DNA of 64,000 bases from Sinomicrobium oceani (GTDB lineage: Bacteria; Bacteroidota; Bacteroidia; Flavobacteriales; Flavobacteriaceae). The translations under genes were made by a program, and so were the position numbers. Position 1 is the stretch's first letter, and the number at the start of each line of letters is the position of its first letter. The DNA is taken from contig NZ_FPJE01000004.1 of NCBI RefSeq assembly GCF_900119185.1, positions 124,001 to 188,000 of the forward strand, given 5' to 3'. Positions 1 to 8,573 of the stretch are shown here, one piece after another. The notes beneath the pieces are model-generated. The model had not been told where the DNA came from and searched no databases. It worked only from the letters and a program-made list of their open reading frames with translations.

Positions 1-224
1 GATGCAGTGGGCTGTCATACGAGTTGAAGTTTGACAAACTGCAAAGCGAAGATGATAAGCTCTTTGAAGACAATGCGGTACGTATCCTTGTAGATAAGAA
101 GAGTTTTTTGTATCTGGTTGGGACTACACTCGAATATTCCGGAGGACTTAACGGAAAGGGATTTGTGTTTAACAACCCGAATGCACAACGTACCTGTGGG
201 TGCGGAGAGAGTTTTTCACTGTAA
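1..224 (+). CDS. sufA: SufA/IscA-type Fe-S carrier protein, C-terminal part
   Basis: The 5' end lies outside the window; the open frame runs in from base 3. The fragment begins at the conserved GCSG-type Cys, and the C-terminus carries the paired Cys-Gly-Cys (CGCGESFSL). These three cysteines are the cluster ligands of A-type carriers (HesB/IscA/SufA family). The protein is known to accept Fe-S clusters from the SufBCD scaffold and pass them to apo-proteins in the cytoplasm. It sits 67 bp upstream of sufB in the same direction, so it is probably the first visible gene of the suf operon. IscA or ErpA naming is possible; the sufB neighbour favours SufA. Confidence 0.9.
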   Translation, partial: CSGLSYELKFDKLQSEDDKLFEDNAVRILVDKKSFLYLVGTTLEYSGGLNGKGFVFNNPNAQRTCGCGESFSL

Positions 225-291
225 CCGGTGAAGGCATTTGATGCTTTCAAGTGGTTGCGTGGCCGCATATTAATGGTGTGAAATTAAAGAG

Positions 292-1737
292 ATGGCATAT
301 ACAGAAGAAGAATTAAAAAAGGAATTAGAAACCAAGGAATACGAATACGGCTTTTATACGGATATAGAGTCGGAGACGTTTCCTGTTGGGCTTAACGAGG
401 ATATCGTAAGGGCGATTTCCAGGAAAAAGGAAGAACCCGAATGGATGACCGAATGGAGGGTAGAAGCTTTTAGGGCCTGGGAGCAAATGATCGAACCGGA
501 ATGGGCCAATGTACATTACAAAAAGCCCGATTTCCAGAATATCAGTTATTATTCGGCTCCCAAAAAGAAGGACAAATACAACAGTCTTGACGAGGTAGAC
601 CCGGAGTTGCTGGAGACGTTTAACAAACTTGGGATCTCACTCGAAGAACAGAAAAAACTGGCAGGGGTAGCCATAGATGTGGTTATGGATTCCGTTTCCG
701 TAGCGACTACCTTCAAGGAAACCCTGGCAGAAAAGGGAATTATTTTCTGTTCTATTAGTGAAGCCATAAAAAAGCATCCGGAACTGGTGAAGAAGTACAT
801 CGGTTCGGTAGTGCCTAAAAAAGATAATTTTTACGCAGCCCTTAATTCGGCAGTGTTCTCGGACGGATCGTTCTGTTACATACCCAAAGGCGTGCGTTGC
901 CCTATGGAGTTATCCACGTATTTCCGGATCAACCAGGCCGGTACGGGTCAATTTGAGCGTACACTGGTCATTGCGGACGAAGGGAGTTATGTAAGTTACC
1001 TCGAAGGTTGTACTGCTCCGATGCGTGATGAGAACCAGCTTCATGCGGCGGTAGTCGAACTTATCGCTCTCGATAATGCGGAGATCAAATACTCTACGGT
1101 TCAGAACTGGTTTCCGGGAGGTAAAGACGGAAAAGGCGGGGTGTATAACTTTGTGACCAAAAGGGGACTGTGTGAAACCAACGCCAAAATATCCTGGACA
1201 CAGGTGGAAACCGGTAGCGCCGTGACCTGGAAGTATCCGAGTTGTGTGCTGAAAGGAGACAATTCCGTAGGCGAATTTTATTCCATAGCCGTGACCAATA
1301 ATTATCAGCAGGCCGATACTGGTACGAAGATGATACACCTGGGTAAGAATACCAAAAGTACGATCATATCCAAAGGTATTTCTGCCGGAAAATCACAGAA
1401 CAGTTACCGGGGTCTGGTGCAGGTAAACAGCAGGGCCGAAAACGCCCGAAACTTTTCGCAGTGCGATTCCCTGTTGATGGGTAACAATTGCGGGGCTCAT
1501 ACTTTTCCGTATATAGAGGCCAAAAACAAAACAGCACAGATAGAACATGAAGCTACCACATCCAAGATCGGGGAAGACCAGATTTTTTACTGTAACCAGC
1601 GAGGGATAGATACGGAAAAAGCCATCGCGCTTATCGTGAACGGCTTTAGTAAAGAGGTGTTGAATAAGTTGCCGATGGAGTTTGCTGTGGAAGCACAAAA
1701 ACTTCTCGAAATATCCCTGGAAGGATCGGTAGGGTAA
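292..1737 (+). CDS. sufB: Fe-S cluster assembly scaffold SufB
   Basis: This 481-aa protein has the length and sequence of the SufB family. It is the cytoplasmic scaffold subunit that works with SufC and SufD to build Fe-S clusters from persulfide sulfur. The C-terminal beta-helix region holds the conserved Cys391 (in NFSQCDS), Cys400 (GNNCGAH) and the [14 protein letters not shown] stretch, where sulfur acceptance and cluster building are known to occur in SufB. The start ATG gives the expected family N-terminus. sufC follows after 110 bp. A co-directional sufA lies upstream, which supports a single suf transcript. Confidence 0.97.
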   Translation: MAYTEEELKKELETKEYEYGFYTDIESETFPVGLNEDIVRAISRKKEEPEWMTEWRVEAFRAWEQMIEPEWANVHYKKPDFQNISYYSAPKKKDKYNSLDEVDPELLETFNKLGISLEEQKKLAGVAIDVVMDSVSVATTFKETLAEKGIIFCSISEAIKKHPELVKKYIGSVVPKKDNFYAALNSAVFSDGSFCYIPKGVRCPMELSTYFRINQAGTGQFERTLVIADEGSYVSYLEGCTAPMRDENQLHAAVVELIALDNAEIKYSTVQNWFPGGKDGKGGVYNFVTKRGLCETNAKISWTQVETGSAVTWKYPSCVLKGDNSVGEFYSIAVTNNYQQADTGTKMIHLGKNTKSTIISKGISAGKSQNSYRGLVQVNSRAENARNFSQCDSLLMGNNCGAHTFPYIEAKNKTAQIEHEATTSKIGEDQIFYCNQRGIDTEKAIALIVNGFSKEVLNKLPMEFAVEAQKLLEISLEGSVG

Positions 1738-1847
1738 TCGGCCTCGAGGATCGGAGTACAGTCAAAGTAGTAATGCTAAAAAAACGGGCGCCTGATTTTT
1801 TCCCGTCGGAAACCAAAAAGGTGCAGGTTTCATAATTTTAATAAGAA

Positions 1848-2603
1848 ATGCTAAAGATAAACAACTTACATGCCGGAGTAGAAGGCAAGGAGATATTAAA
1901 AGGAATAAACATCGAGGTGAATGCCGGAGAAGTACATGCTATTATGGGGCCTAACGGTTCCGGTAAAAGTACGTTGTCTTCCGTTATTGCCGGGAAGGAA
2001 GAGTTTGAAGTTACCGATGGAAATATCGTTTTTGCAGGAGAGGACCTCGAAGAGCTTTCTGCCGAAGAAAGGGCACACAAGGGTATTTTCCTCTCTTTTC
2101 AATATCCCGTTGAAATTCCGGGGGTGTCCGTAACTAATTTTATGAAAACGGCCATCAACGAGACCCGTAAAGCACAAGGGCTGGAAGAAATGCCTGCCAG
2201 TGAAATGCTGAAAAAAATCAGGGAAAAATCAGAATTGCTCGAGATTGACCGTAAATTTCTTTCCAGGTCTTTAAATGAAGGTTTCTCCGGAGGAGAGAAA
2301 AAACGAAATGAGATTTTCCAGATGGCAATGCTTGAACCCAAACTGGCTATCCTCGACGAAACGGACTCAGGACTGGATATTGATGCATTGCGTATCGTTT
2401 CTAATGGTGTGAACCGTTTGCGTTCCAAGGATAATGCGGTGGTCGTTATTACCCACTACCAGAGACTACTCGATTATATTGTTCCCGATTTTGTACACGT
2501 GCTACTCGATGGAAAGATCGTGAAGTCCGGTGGTGCCGAGCTGGCACATGAACTGGAGGAAAAAGGATACGACTGGATAAAGCAGGAGAAAGTTAGCAAT
2601 TAG
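1848..2603 (+). CDS. sufC: Fe-S assembly ATPase SufC
   Basis: This is a 251-aa ABC-type ATPase. Walker A is at residues 34-42 (GPNGSGKST). The signature is the SufC-type FSGGEKKRNE at about 146-155 in place of LSGGQ, followed by Walker B (LAILDETDSGLD) and the H-loop (VVITHYQR). SufC is not a transporter: it is known to dimerise on SufB-SufD and drive conformational change during cluster assembly. It lies between sufB and sufD on the same strand, as in most flavobacterial suf operons. Confidence 0.97.
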   Translation: MLKINNLHAGVEGKEILKGINIEVNAGEVHAIMGPNGSGKSTLSSVIAGKEEFEVTDGNIVFAGEDLEELSAEERAHKGIFLSFQYPVEIPGVSVTNFMKTAINETRKAQGLEEMPASEMLKKIREKSELLEIDRKFLSRSLNEGFSGGEKKRNEIFQMAMLEPKLAILDETDSGLDIDALRIVSNGVNRLRSKDNAVVVITHYQRLLDYIVPDFVHVLLDGKIVKSGGAELAHELEEKGYDWIKQEKVSN

Positions 2604-2721
2604 ATTTTCTGGATTTACGGTTTTTGAACGGTTTTGTAATTCATGCTGTAACCGGTATGTGTCAACCTGTCAAATGCCGGAATGGAGAGTCAAAAACCGG
2701 GACGAAAGAAACTTAAAACAA

Positions 2722-4038
2722 ATGGAATTAAAAGATAAATTGGTTTCTTCTTTCTTCGCTTACGAAGATGGATTGGATGTGCAATCGCCATTACATGATA
2801 TTTGTTCGGATGCGATTAAGAAATTCGACGAAAAAGGATTTCCAACGAAGAAAGAAGAGGCCTGGAAATATACCTCGTTAAACGCAATTCTCAAACAGAA
2901 CTACAGCCTGTTTCCCAAAGCAGAGACCGGTTTGGAGTTTAAAGATGTGATGCGCTATTTTATTCACGATATCGATTCGTATAAAATAGCTTTTGTAGAT
3001 GGCCGGTACAGTTCCAATCTTTCGGCAACCTCACATGACGGGCTGGATGTATGTCTGATGAGTTCTGCATTGAGCAAGCCGAAATACAGAGCAATTATAG
3101 AAAAGTATTTCAATAAGACGGCTAATACGGAAGACAGTCTTACCGCACTGAATACGGCATTCTTAAAAGAAGGTGCTTTTATCAATATTCCGAAAGGTAA
3201 AATAGTAGATAAGCCTATTCAGATCCTGCATTTCTCTACAGGAAAAGAGCCGGCTATGATGTTGCAGCCCAGAAACCTTATTGTTGTGGGTGAGCATGCG
3301 CAGGTGCAGATCATAGAGCGTCATCAGAGTCTTACCGAAAATCCGGTACTTACCAATGTGGTTACCGAAATATTTGCAGACAAACGATCTTTGGTCGACT
3401 ATTATAAGATACAGAACGACAATCCGGGAGCTTCATTGATAGATAATACCTATATATCTCAGGAAAAGGAGAGTCATGCATCTGTACACACATTTTCCAT
3501 AGGTGGTCATCTCACCAGGAACAACCTCAATTTCTATCACAAGGACGAACGGGTGATGTCTACGCTTAAAGGAATTACCATTATAGGAGAGAAACAGCAC
3601 GTAGACCATCACACGCTGGTAAACCATGCCTGTCCGAATTGTGAGAGCCACCAGGACTATAAAGGGATCTATTCCGATCGTAGTACAGGGGTTTTCAACG
3701 GAAAGATTATCGTTGAGAAGGAGGCACAGAAGACCAATGCCTTCCAGCAAAACAATAATATTCTGCTTGATGATAAGGCTACGATAAATACCAAACCGCA
3801 GTTGGAGATATTTGCGGACGATGTAAAGTGCTCGCACGGATGTACCATAGGGCAGCTCGATGAAGATGCCATGTTCTATCTTCGTTCCAGGGGAATACCC
3901 ACAAAAGAGGCCAAAGCGCTGTTGATGTATGCTTTTGCCAATAACGTCCTGGAAAGTGTAAAAATACCTGAAGTCAAGGCCCGTATAAACAAGCTTATCG
4001 CTAAAAAACTGGGGGTGAACCTCGGTTTTGAGCTCTGA
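2722..4038 (+). CDS. sufD: Fe-S cluster assembly protein SufD
   Basis: This 438-aa protein is a SufB paralogue and scaffold partner. The N-terminus has the family EEAWKYTSL motif and the C-terminus the KCSHGCTIGQLDEDAMFYLRSRG region typical of SufD. A longer open frame reaches back to 2659, but its extra 21 residues do not resemble a SufD N-terminus. The ATG at 2722 (MELKDKLVSSF) is therefore preferred. SufD is known to be needed for iron acquisition and full scaffold activity with SufB2C2D-type complexes. sufS follows after 92 bp. Confidence 0.95.
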   Translation: MELKDKLVSSFFAYEDGLDVQSPLHDICSDAIKKFDEKGFPTKKEEAWKYTSLNAILKQNYSLFPKAETGLEFKDVMRYFIHDIDSYKIAFVDGRYSSNLSATSHDGLDVCLMSSALSKPKYRAIIEKYFNKTANTEDSLTALNTAFLKEGAFINIPKGKIVDKPIQILHFSTGKEPAMMLQPRNLIVVGEHAQVQIIERHQSLTENPVLTNVVTEIFADKRSLVDYYKIQNDNPGASLIDNTYISQEKESHASVHTFSIGGHLTRNNLNFYHKDERVMSTLKGITIIGEKQHVDHHTLVNHACPNCESHQDYKGIYSDRSTGVFNGKIIVEKEAQKTNAFQQNNNILLDDKATINTKPQLEIFADDVKCSHGCTIGQLDEDAMFYLRSRGIPTKEAKALLMYAFANNVLESVKIPEVKARINKLIAKKLGVNLGFEL

Positions 4039-4130
4039 GAGTAGCACGAAGACAGACCGTAAGAAGAGCCTCTTGTTTTTAAGAGTAAAGGGCTCTCTAC
4101 TTCGTATTTTAACCCATGATCTTTTTTACA

Positions 4131-5372
4131 ATGGCGACTACAGTTCCACATACCACATCTTTTGATGTAGAAAAAATACGTATGGATTTCCCGATACTGA
4201 AGCGAAAGGTAAACGGTAAGCCACTGGTGTATTTTGATAATGCAGCTACCTCACAGACACCGCAGGTGGTTATAGACGCAATCGTAGATTATTATTCCCG
4301 TTATAATGCAAACATACATCGCGGGGTGCATACCTTGTCGCAGGAAGCTACGGATGCTTATGAGCAATCGCGGATAAAACTTCAAAAACATTTTAATGCA
4401 GCCAAGGCATACGAAATGATATTCACTTCGGGGACCACTCATGGTATCAACCTGGTAGCAAACGGCTTTTCTTCTTTTCTCCGGAAAGGGGATGAGGTTG
4501 TGGTTTCGGCCCTGGAACATCATTCCAATATCGTGCCCTGGCAAATGCTTTGCGAGCGAACAGGAGCAGTTCTTCGTGTTATTCCGATGAACGAAGAAGG
4601 TGAGCTTGTCATGGATGCTTACGAACAATTGCTCTCGGAAAAAACAAGGCTGGTATTCTGTAATCATGTTTCTAATGCTTTGGGAACGGTTAACCCTGTA
4701 AAAGAGATTATCGACAAGGCTCATGGCGTAGGTGCTGCTGTTCTGGTCGACGGGGCGCAGGCATGTCCGCACATAAAGCCGGATGTACAGGCGCTTGATG
4801 TAGATTTTTACGTGGCTTCTGCACACAAGATGTGCGGACCCACCGGGGTAGGTGTGCTTTACGGTAAGGAGGAATGGTTGCAAAAACTGCCTCCCTATCA
4901 GGGTGGTGGTGAGATGATTGCCGAAGTCACTTTCGAAAAAACGACCTATGCCGGGCTCCCTCATAAATTTGAGGCGGGAACGCCGGATATTTGCGGAGGG
5001 ATTGCTTTTGGAGTCGCCGTAGATTATATGAATGCTATCGGGTTTGATAAGATTGCAGCTTACGAGGACGAATTACTGGGGTATGCAACCAAGGAGTTGC
5101 TGAGTATACCGGGTCTTCGTATTTATGGTACTTCAGGGCACAAAACAGCAGTTGTTTCGTTTAATATAAAAGGGATACATCCCTACGATATCGGTACTAT
5201 TGTGGATAAGCTGGGGATAGCTGTGCGTACCGGGCATCATTGTGCACAACCTATTATGGACTATTATAAAATTCCCGGCACAGTACGGGCCAGCTTTGCT
5301 TTTTATAATACCCAAGGAGAAATAGATACCTTGGTTGCAGCGGTCAAAAAAGCCGCCCAGATGCTTGGCTGA
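4131..5372 (+). CDS. sufS: Cysteine desulfurase SufS
   Basis: This is a PLP-dependent class V aminotransferase-fold enzyme of 413 aa that takes sulfur from L-cysteine as an enzyme-bound persulfide and leaves alanine. The PLP lysine is Lys233 in SAHKMCGPTG and the persulfide cysteine is Cys371 in RTGHHCAQP, a short-loop arrangement typical of group II (SufS). The ATG at 4131 (MATTVPHTT) is preferred over the one five codons upstream at 4116. SufS normally needs a partner such as SufE or SufU to pass sulfur to SufB. No such gene follows: the next gene is prs. Confidence 0.95.
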   Translation: MATTVPHTTSFDVEKIRMDFPILKRKVNGKPLVYFDNAATSQTPQVVIDAIVDYYSRYNANIHRGVHTLSQEATDAYEQSRIKLQKHFNAAKAYEMIFTSGTTHGINLVANGFSSFLRKGDEVVVSALEHHSNIVPWQMLCERTGAVLRVIPMNEEGELVMDAYEQLLSEKTRLVFCNHVSNALGTVNPVKEIIDKAHGVGAAVLVDGAQACPHIKPDVQALDVDFYVASAHKMCGPTGVGVLYGKEEWLQKLPPYQGGGEMIAEVTFEKTTYAGLPHKFEAGTPDICGGIAFGVAVDYMNAIGFDKIAAYEDELLGYATKELLSIPGLRIYGTSGHKTAVVSFNIKGIHPYDIGTIVDKLGIAVRTGHHCAQPIMDYYKIPGTVRASFAFYNTQGEIDTLVAAVKKAAQMLG

Positions 5373-5455
5373 TGCGGTAGGAGTGTTTTTTTTAGGGTAA
5401 GTTGATGGCTATCAATAAAAAAGAGAATTAAAAGTGCACATATCAAAATAATTTC

Positions 5456-5463
5456 TAAATTTG
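5456..5463 (+). promoter_or_regulatory. -7 box of the prs promoter
   Basis: TAAATTTG matches the Bacteroidota -7 consensus TAnnTTTG exactly and is followed by GC. It lies 46 bp before the prs start, in the 137-bp gap after sufS, so prs probably has its own promoter separate from the suf operon. No clear -33 TTG was seen at the usual spacing. Confidence 0.6.
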
Positions 5464-5509
5464 CACCTCGTTAAGAAACACCGCTAAACTACTAAACAAC
5501 ACCATAACA

Positions 5510-6451
5510 ATGTCTTATACAGTGCCTGAGCCTAAGATTTTTGCCTGTGAACAAAGTACGGTATTGGCCGAAAAAATTGCAGAGTCTTTCGGGGCAGATT
5601 TAGGACGTGTAACGTTCTCTAAATACAGTGACGGTGAATTTCAGCCGTCTTTTGAAGAGTCGATAAGGGGATCGAGGATATTTATCATCGGTTCAACACA
5701 TCCCGGAACGGAAAACCTGATGGAAATGCTGCTTATGCTCGATGCAGCCAAAAGAGCTTCCGCAAGGCATATTACGGCTGTTTTACCCTATTTCGGATGG
5801 GCAAGGCAGGACAGGAAAGATAAACCCAGAGTTCCGATAGGAGCTAAGCTGGTAGCTAAATTGCTGGAAACAGCAGGAGCAACGCGTATCATAACTATGG
5901 ATCTGCATGCAGATCAGATACAAGGGTTCTTTGAAAAACCGGTAGACCATTTGTTCGCTTCTACCATCTTTTTACCTTATCTGGAGTCTTTGAAACTGGA
6001 TAATCTCACGATAGCATCGCCCGATATGGGAGGATCCAAGAGGGCTTATGCATACTCTAAGTTCCTGGAAAGCGATGTGGTGATCTGTTATAAACAACGG
6101 AAGAAAGCCAATGTCATAGATCACATGGAGCTTATCGGTGATGTGGAAGGTAAGAACGTTGTACTGGTAGACGATATGGTAGATACTGCCGGAACATTAA
6201 CCACTGCAGCCGATCTTATGATCGAAAGAGGAGCTATCAGTGTAAGGGCTATTACTACACATGCACTGCTGTCCGGTAATGCCTATGAGCGAATAGAGGA
6301 TTCCAAACTGGAAGAATTGATTGTTACCGATTCTATTCCGTTAAGGAAAGAAAGCCCTAAAGTAAAGGTGCTTACCTGTGCCAACCTTTTTGCAGATGTT
6401 ATGCAAAGAGTTCATCAGAATACCTCTATAAGCTCTAAATTTTTAATGTAA
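5510..6451 (+). CDS. prs: Ribose-phosphate pyrophosphokinase
   Basis: This 313-aa protein makes phosphoribosyl pyrophosphate from ribose 5-phosphate and ATP, the precursor for purines, pyrimidines, NAD, His and Trp. The PRPP-binding loop [13 protein letters not shown] starts at residue 218. The N-terminal half contains the FGWARQDRK stretch and the [11 protein letters not shown] motif, both characteristic of class I PRPP synthetases. It is followed by rplY after 49 bp, an arrangement (prs-rplY-pth) conserved in many bacteria and suggestive of co-transcription. Confidence 0.97.
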   Translation: MSYTVPEPKIFACEQSTVLAEKIAESFGADLGRVTFSKYSDGEFQPSFEESIRGSRIFIIGSTHPGTENLMEMLLMLDAAKRASARHITAVLPYFGWARQDRKDKPRVPIGAKLVAKLLETAGATRIITMDLHADQIQGFFEKPVDHLFASTIFLPYLESLKLDNLTIASPDMGGSKRAYAYSKFLESDVVICYKQRKKANVIDHMELIGDVEGKNVVLVDDMVDTAGTLTTAADLMIERGAISVRAITTHALLSGNAYERIEDSKLEELIVTDSIPLRKESPKVKVLTCANLFADVMQRVHQNTSISSKFLM

Positions 6452-6500
6452 TCTTTCGGAATGGATTACATGGACTAAGAAACATTTTAATATTTATATA

Positions 6501-7097
6501 ATGAAGTCAATTACAATTAAAGGATCTCAAAGAGAAAGCGTAGGCAAAGCTTCGACTAAGGCCTTACGTAATGCTGAAAAGGTCCCTTGCGTACTTTACG
6601 GGGGAGACAAGCCTTTACACTTTTCGGCAGACGACTTGGCGTTTTCCAAACTGGTTTACACTCCGGACGTACACACCGTAGTGATTGACCTGGACAACGG
6701 ACAAAAATTTAATGCAATCCTGCAGGATATTCAGTTTCACCCGGTAACGGACAAGATTCTGCATATCGATTTCTATCAGATGTACGATGATAGAGAAGTA
6801 ACCCTCGAAATTCCTGTGAAAATCGAAGGTAATGCTCCCGGTGTAATGAAAGGTGGGGTACTTCGTCTTACCAAGCGTAAACTTAAAGTTAAAGCGCTTC
6901 CGAAACACCTTCCCGATTACATCCCTGCAAACATTTCCGAAATGGAAATCGGTAACAAGCTGTATGTTACTTCGCTTACAAATGATGATTACAAGATATT
7001 AAACCCGGACAACACTGTAGTTTGTCAGGTGAGAATATCACGTGCGGCTATGAAAGCTGCTCAGGAAGCTGCCAAAGCAGAAAAAGCAGGCAAGTAA
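6501..7097 (+). CDS. rplY: 50S ribosomal protein L25 (Ctc/TL5 form)
   Basis: This 198-aa protein has the N-terminal 5S-rRNA-binding L25 beta-barrel (about residues 1-95, starting [17 protein letters not shown]) and the C-terminal TL5/Ctc beta domain (about 96-185) found in the long form of L25. A basic Ala/Lys-rich tail ends the protein. It binds 5S rRNA at the central protuberance of the large subunit. It lies between prs and pth and is followed directly by a strong hairpin terminator, so much prs-rplY transcription should stop before pth. Confidence 0.96.
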   Translation: MKSITIKGSQRESVGKASTKALRNAEKVPCVLYGGDKPLHFSADDLAFSKLVYTPDVHTVVIDLDNGQKFNAILQDIQFHPVTDKILHIDFYQMYDDREVTLEIPVKIEGNAPGVMKGGVLRLTKRKLKVKALPKHLPDYIPANISEMEIGNKLYVTSLTNDDYKILNPDNTVVCQVRISRAAMKAAQEAAKAEKAGK

Positions 7098-7120
7098 TTT
7101 GCATAACATATTTTTACAGA

Positions 7121-7150
7121 AACATCCCGGCTCTTGTCGGGATGTTTTTT
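7121..7150 (+). terminator. Rho-independent terminator after rplY
   Basis: There is a perfect 9-bp stem (7121-7129 AACATCCCG with 7138-7146 CGGGATGTT), an 8-nt loop, and a run of T that begins inside the stem end. It lies 24 bp after the rplY stop codon. Confidence 0.85.
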
Positions 7151-7180
7151 ATTTTTATCCCCTGCTAAAACGGAGATGTT

Positions 7181-7813
7181 ATGTGGGCTTTTGTCCGGAA
7201 GATTTTAGGGGGGAAAGATTTATCCGTATCTAACGAAGAAGATGCTATGAAGAAATTTCTAATCGTAGGCCTTGGGAATATCGGTAAAGAGTATGAAGAT
7301 ACCCGTCATAATATCGGGTTTAAAATACTGGATTACCTGGCCGAAAAGGAGTCACTTGCTTTTGAGACTGTGAAGCTTGGAGATGTGTCTCTGTTTAAGG
7401 TCAAAGGACGAAGTCTTATATTGTTGAAGCCGAGTACGTATATGAATCTAAGCGGAAAGGCCGTAAAATACTGGATGGACAAGGAGAAAGTGCCCCTGGA
7501 AAATCTGCTGGTCATTACCGATGATATAAACCTTCCTTTCGGGACTATCAGGGTGAAGACCAAGGGGAGCGATGGCGGGCATAACGGACTTAAGGATATA
7601 CAAGCTTTTTTAAATACGACGAACTACAACAGGTTTCGTTTTGGTGTAGGAGCGGATTTCTCCAAAGGGAAACAGATCGATTATGTGCTGGGCCACTGGA
7701 ATGAAGAAGAAAACAAAGCCTTTCCCGAACGTCTGGAAAAGGCTTATGAGGTTATACGGTCTTTTGCTACCGCAGGCATTACCAATACGATGAATACCTT
7801 CAATGGCAAGTAA
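7181..7813 (+). CDS. pth: Peptidyl-tRNA hydrolase
   Basis: This enzyme releases tRNA from prematurely dropped peptidyl-tRNA in the cytoplasm. The core starts [13 protein letters not shown], and the catalytic His is in TRHNIGF; the conserved Asn motifs YMNLSGKAV and GGHNGLKDI follow, as in bacterial Pth. The open frame begins at the ATG at 7181, which adds 22 residues ([14 protein letters not shown]...) before the core Met at 7247. Similar short basic N-terminal extensions occur in flavobacterial Pth proteins as I remember them, so 7181 is kept, but 7247 is a real alternative. It converges with a lipoprotein gene 10 bp away. Confidence 0.94.
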   Translation: MWAFVRKILGGKDLSVSNEEDAMKKFLIVGLGNIGKEYEDTRHNIGFKILDYLAEKESLAFETVKLGDVSLFKVKGRSLILLKPSTYMNLSGKAVKYWMDKEKVPLENLLVITDDINLPFGTIRVKTKGSDGGHNGLKDIQAFLNTTNYNRFRFGVGADFSKGKQIDYVLGHWNEEENKAFPERLEKAYEVIRSFATAGITNTMNTFNGK

Positions 7814-7823
7814 ACCGGTCCGG

Positions 7824-8519
7824 TTAATCCACTTTAAAAGTAAAGATCTCCGATTTTGAACTGTTATTCTGAGCGTCTTTGGTGACAATCCTCCAGTAAT
7901 ACACTGTTTTGGAGTTGACATCGATATCCGTAAGCTGACTTTCGGTAATATCGGTAGCTATAGCAGTTTCCGGTGGATTGGAGTTTCCGAAATACACATC
8001 ATATCCGGTGATATCCCCGTCAATATCATTGCCTTCCCATTGCAGACTTATTTTACTGCCTTCTGCCGTAATATTTTCGCCGGGTTCCGGAGAAATTGCC
8101 GTAGCCGGGAAAGGAGCATACGATGCTATACCGTCTCCGGCACTGTAAAACTTCCAGCTCTCACTTTCTGTGGTCTCCATGGCCTCCATACTCACCGAAG
8201 TTACACTCCAGGAATAAGGTTCTCCTTTTTGTAAAACAACCTGAAGAGAAGTAGCTTCTGTATTAAATTCCTGTGCCGTTCCGTCATTGAGATTTTCCAC
8301 TCTTAAGCGGTAGCTGTCCGTTCTTTCCGCGGCTTCCCATTCAAAAGGTATGCTGCTGTTGTGATCATCGACGGAAATACCGGCGGTACATTCCGAATTG
8401 TTTTCCGGGAACACCAGAGATGCTGTCCCGGGTGCCTGTGGAGTATTGTCATCGTCGCTGCTACAGGCTGCGAGTATCAGCAACATTATAAAGCCAAGGC
8501 CTGATATTGATTTTTTCAT
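7824..8519 (-). CDS. Lipoprotein with two fibronectin type III-like domains
   Basis: This 231-aa protein starts with a lipoprotein signal (lipobox LAAC, Cys19) followed by SSDDD, the pattern that sends Bacteroidota lipoproteins to the outer membrane. Two FN3-like modules follow at about residues 30-125 and 130-231; both have the WEAA/WEGND strand and YSWSV/YYWRI motifs. Very similar FN3 modules occur inside the metalloproteases next door. It is downstream of the first metalloprotease on the same strand with a 54-bp gap and may be co-expressed with it. No enzymatic motif is visible; an adhesion or carbohydrate/protein-binding role is only a guess. Confidence 0.85.
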   Translation of the reverse strand: MKKSISGLGFIMLLILAACSSDDDNTPQAPGTASLVFPENNSECTAGISVDDHNSSIPFEWEAAERTDSYRLRVENLNDGTAQEFNTEATSLQVVLQKGEPYSWSVTSVSMEAMETTESESWKFYSAGDGIASYAPFPATAISPEPGENITAEGSKISLQWEGNDIDGDITGYDVYFGNSNPPETAIATDITESQLTDIDVNSKTVYYWRIVTKDAQNNSSKSEIFTFKVD

Positions 8520-8573
8520 TGTTCGTAGTATTGGTTAAAACTAAGAATTTTATTTTTTTCAATTAGGAAATGG

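Noticed and set aside
2659-2721. Extended N-terminus of SufD
   Set aside because: The 21 extra residues do not look like a SufD start; ATG 2722 gives the expected family N-terminus.
4251-4964. Long minus-strand open frame (237 codons) opposite sufS
   Set aside because: It lies fully antisense to sufS, whose motifs are complete, and the translated product has no family pattern; it is a shadow frame.
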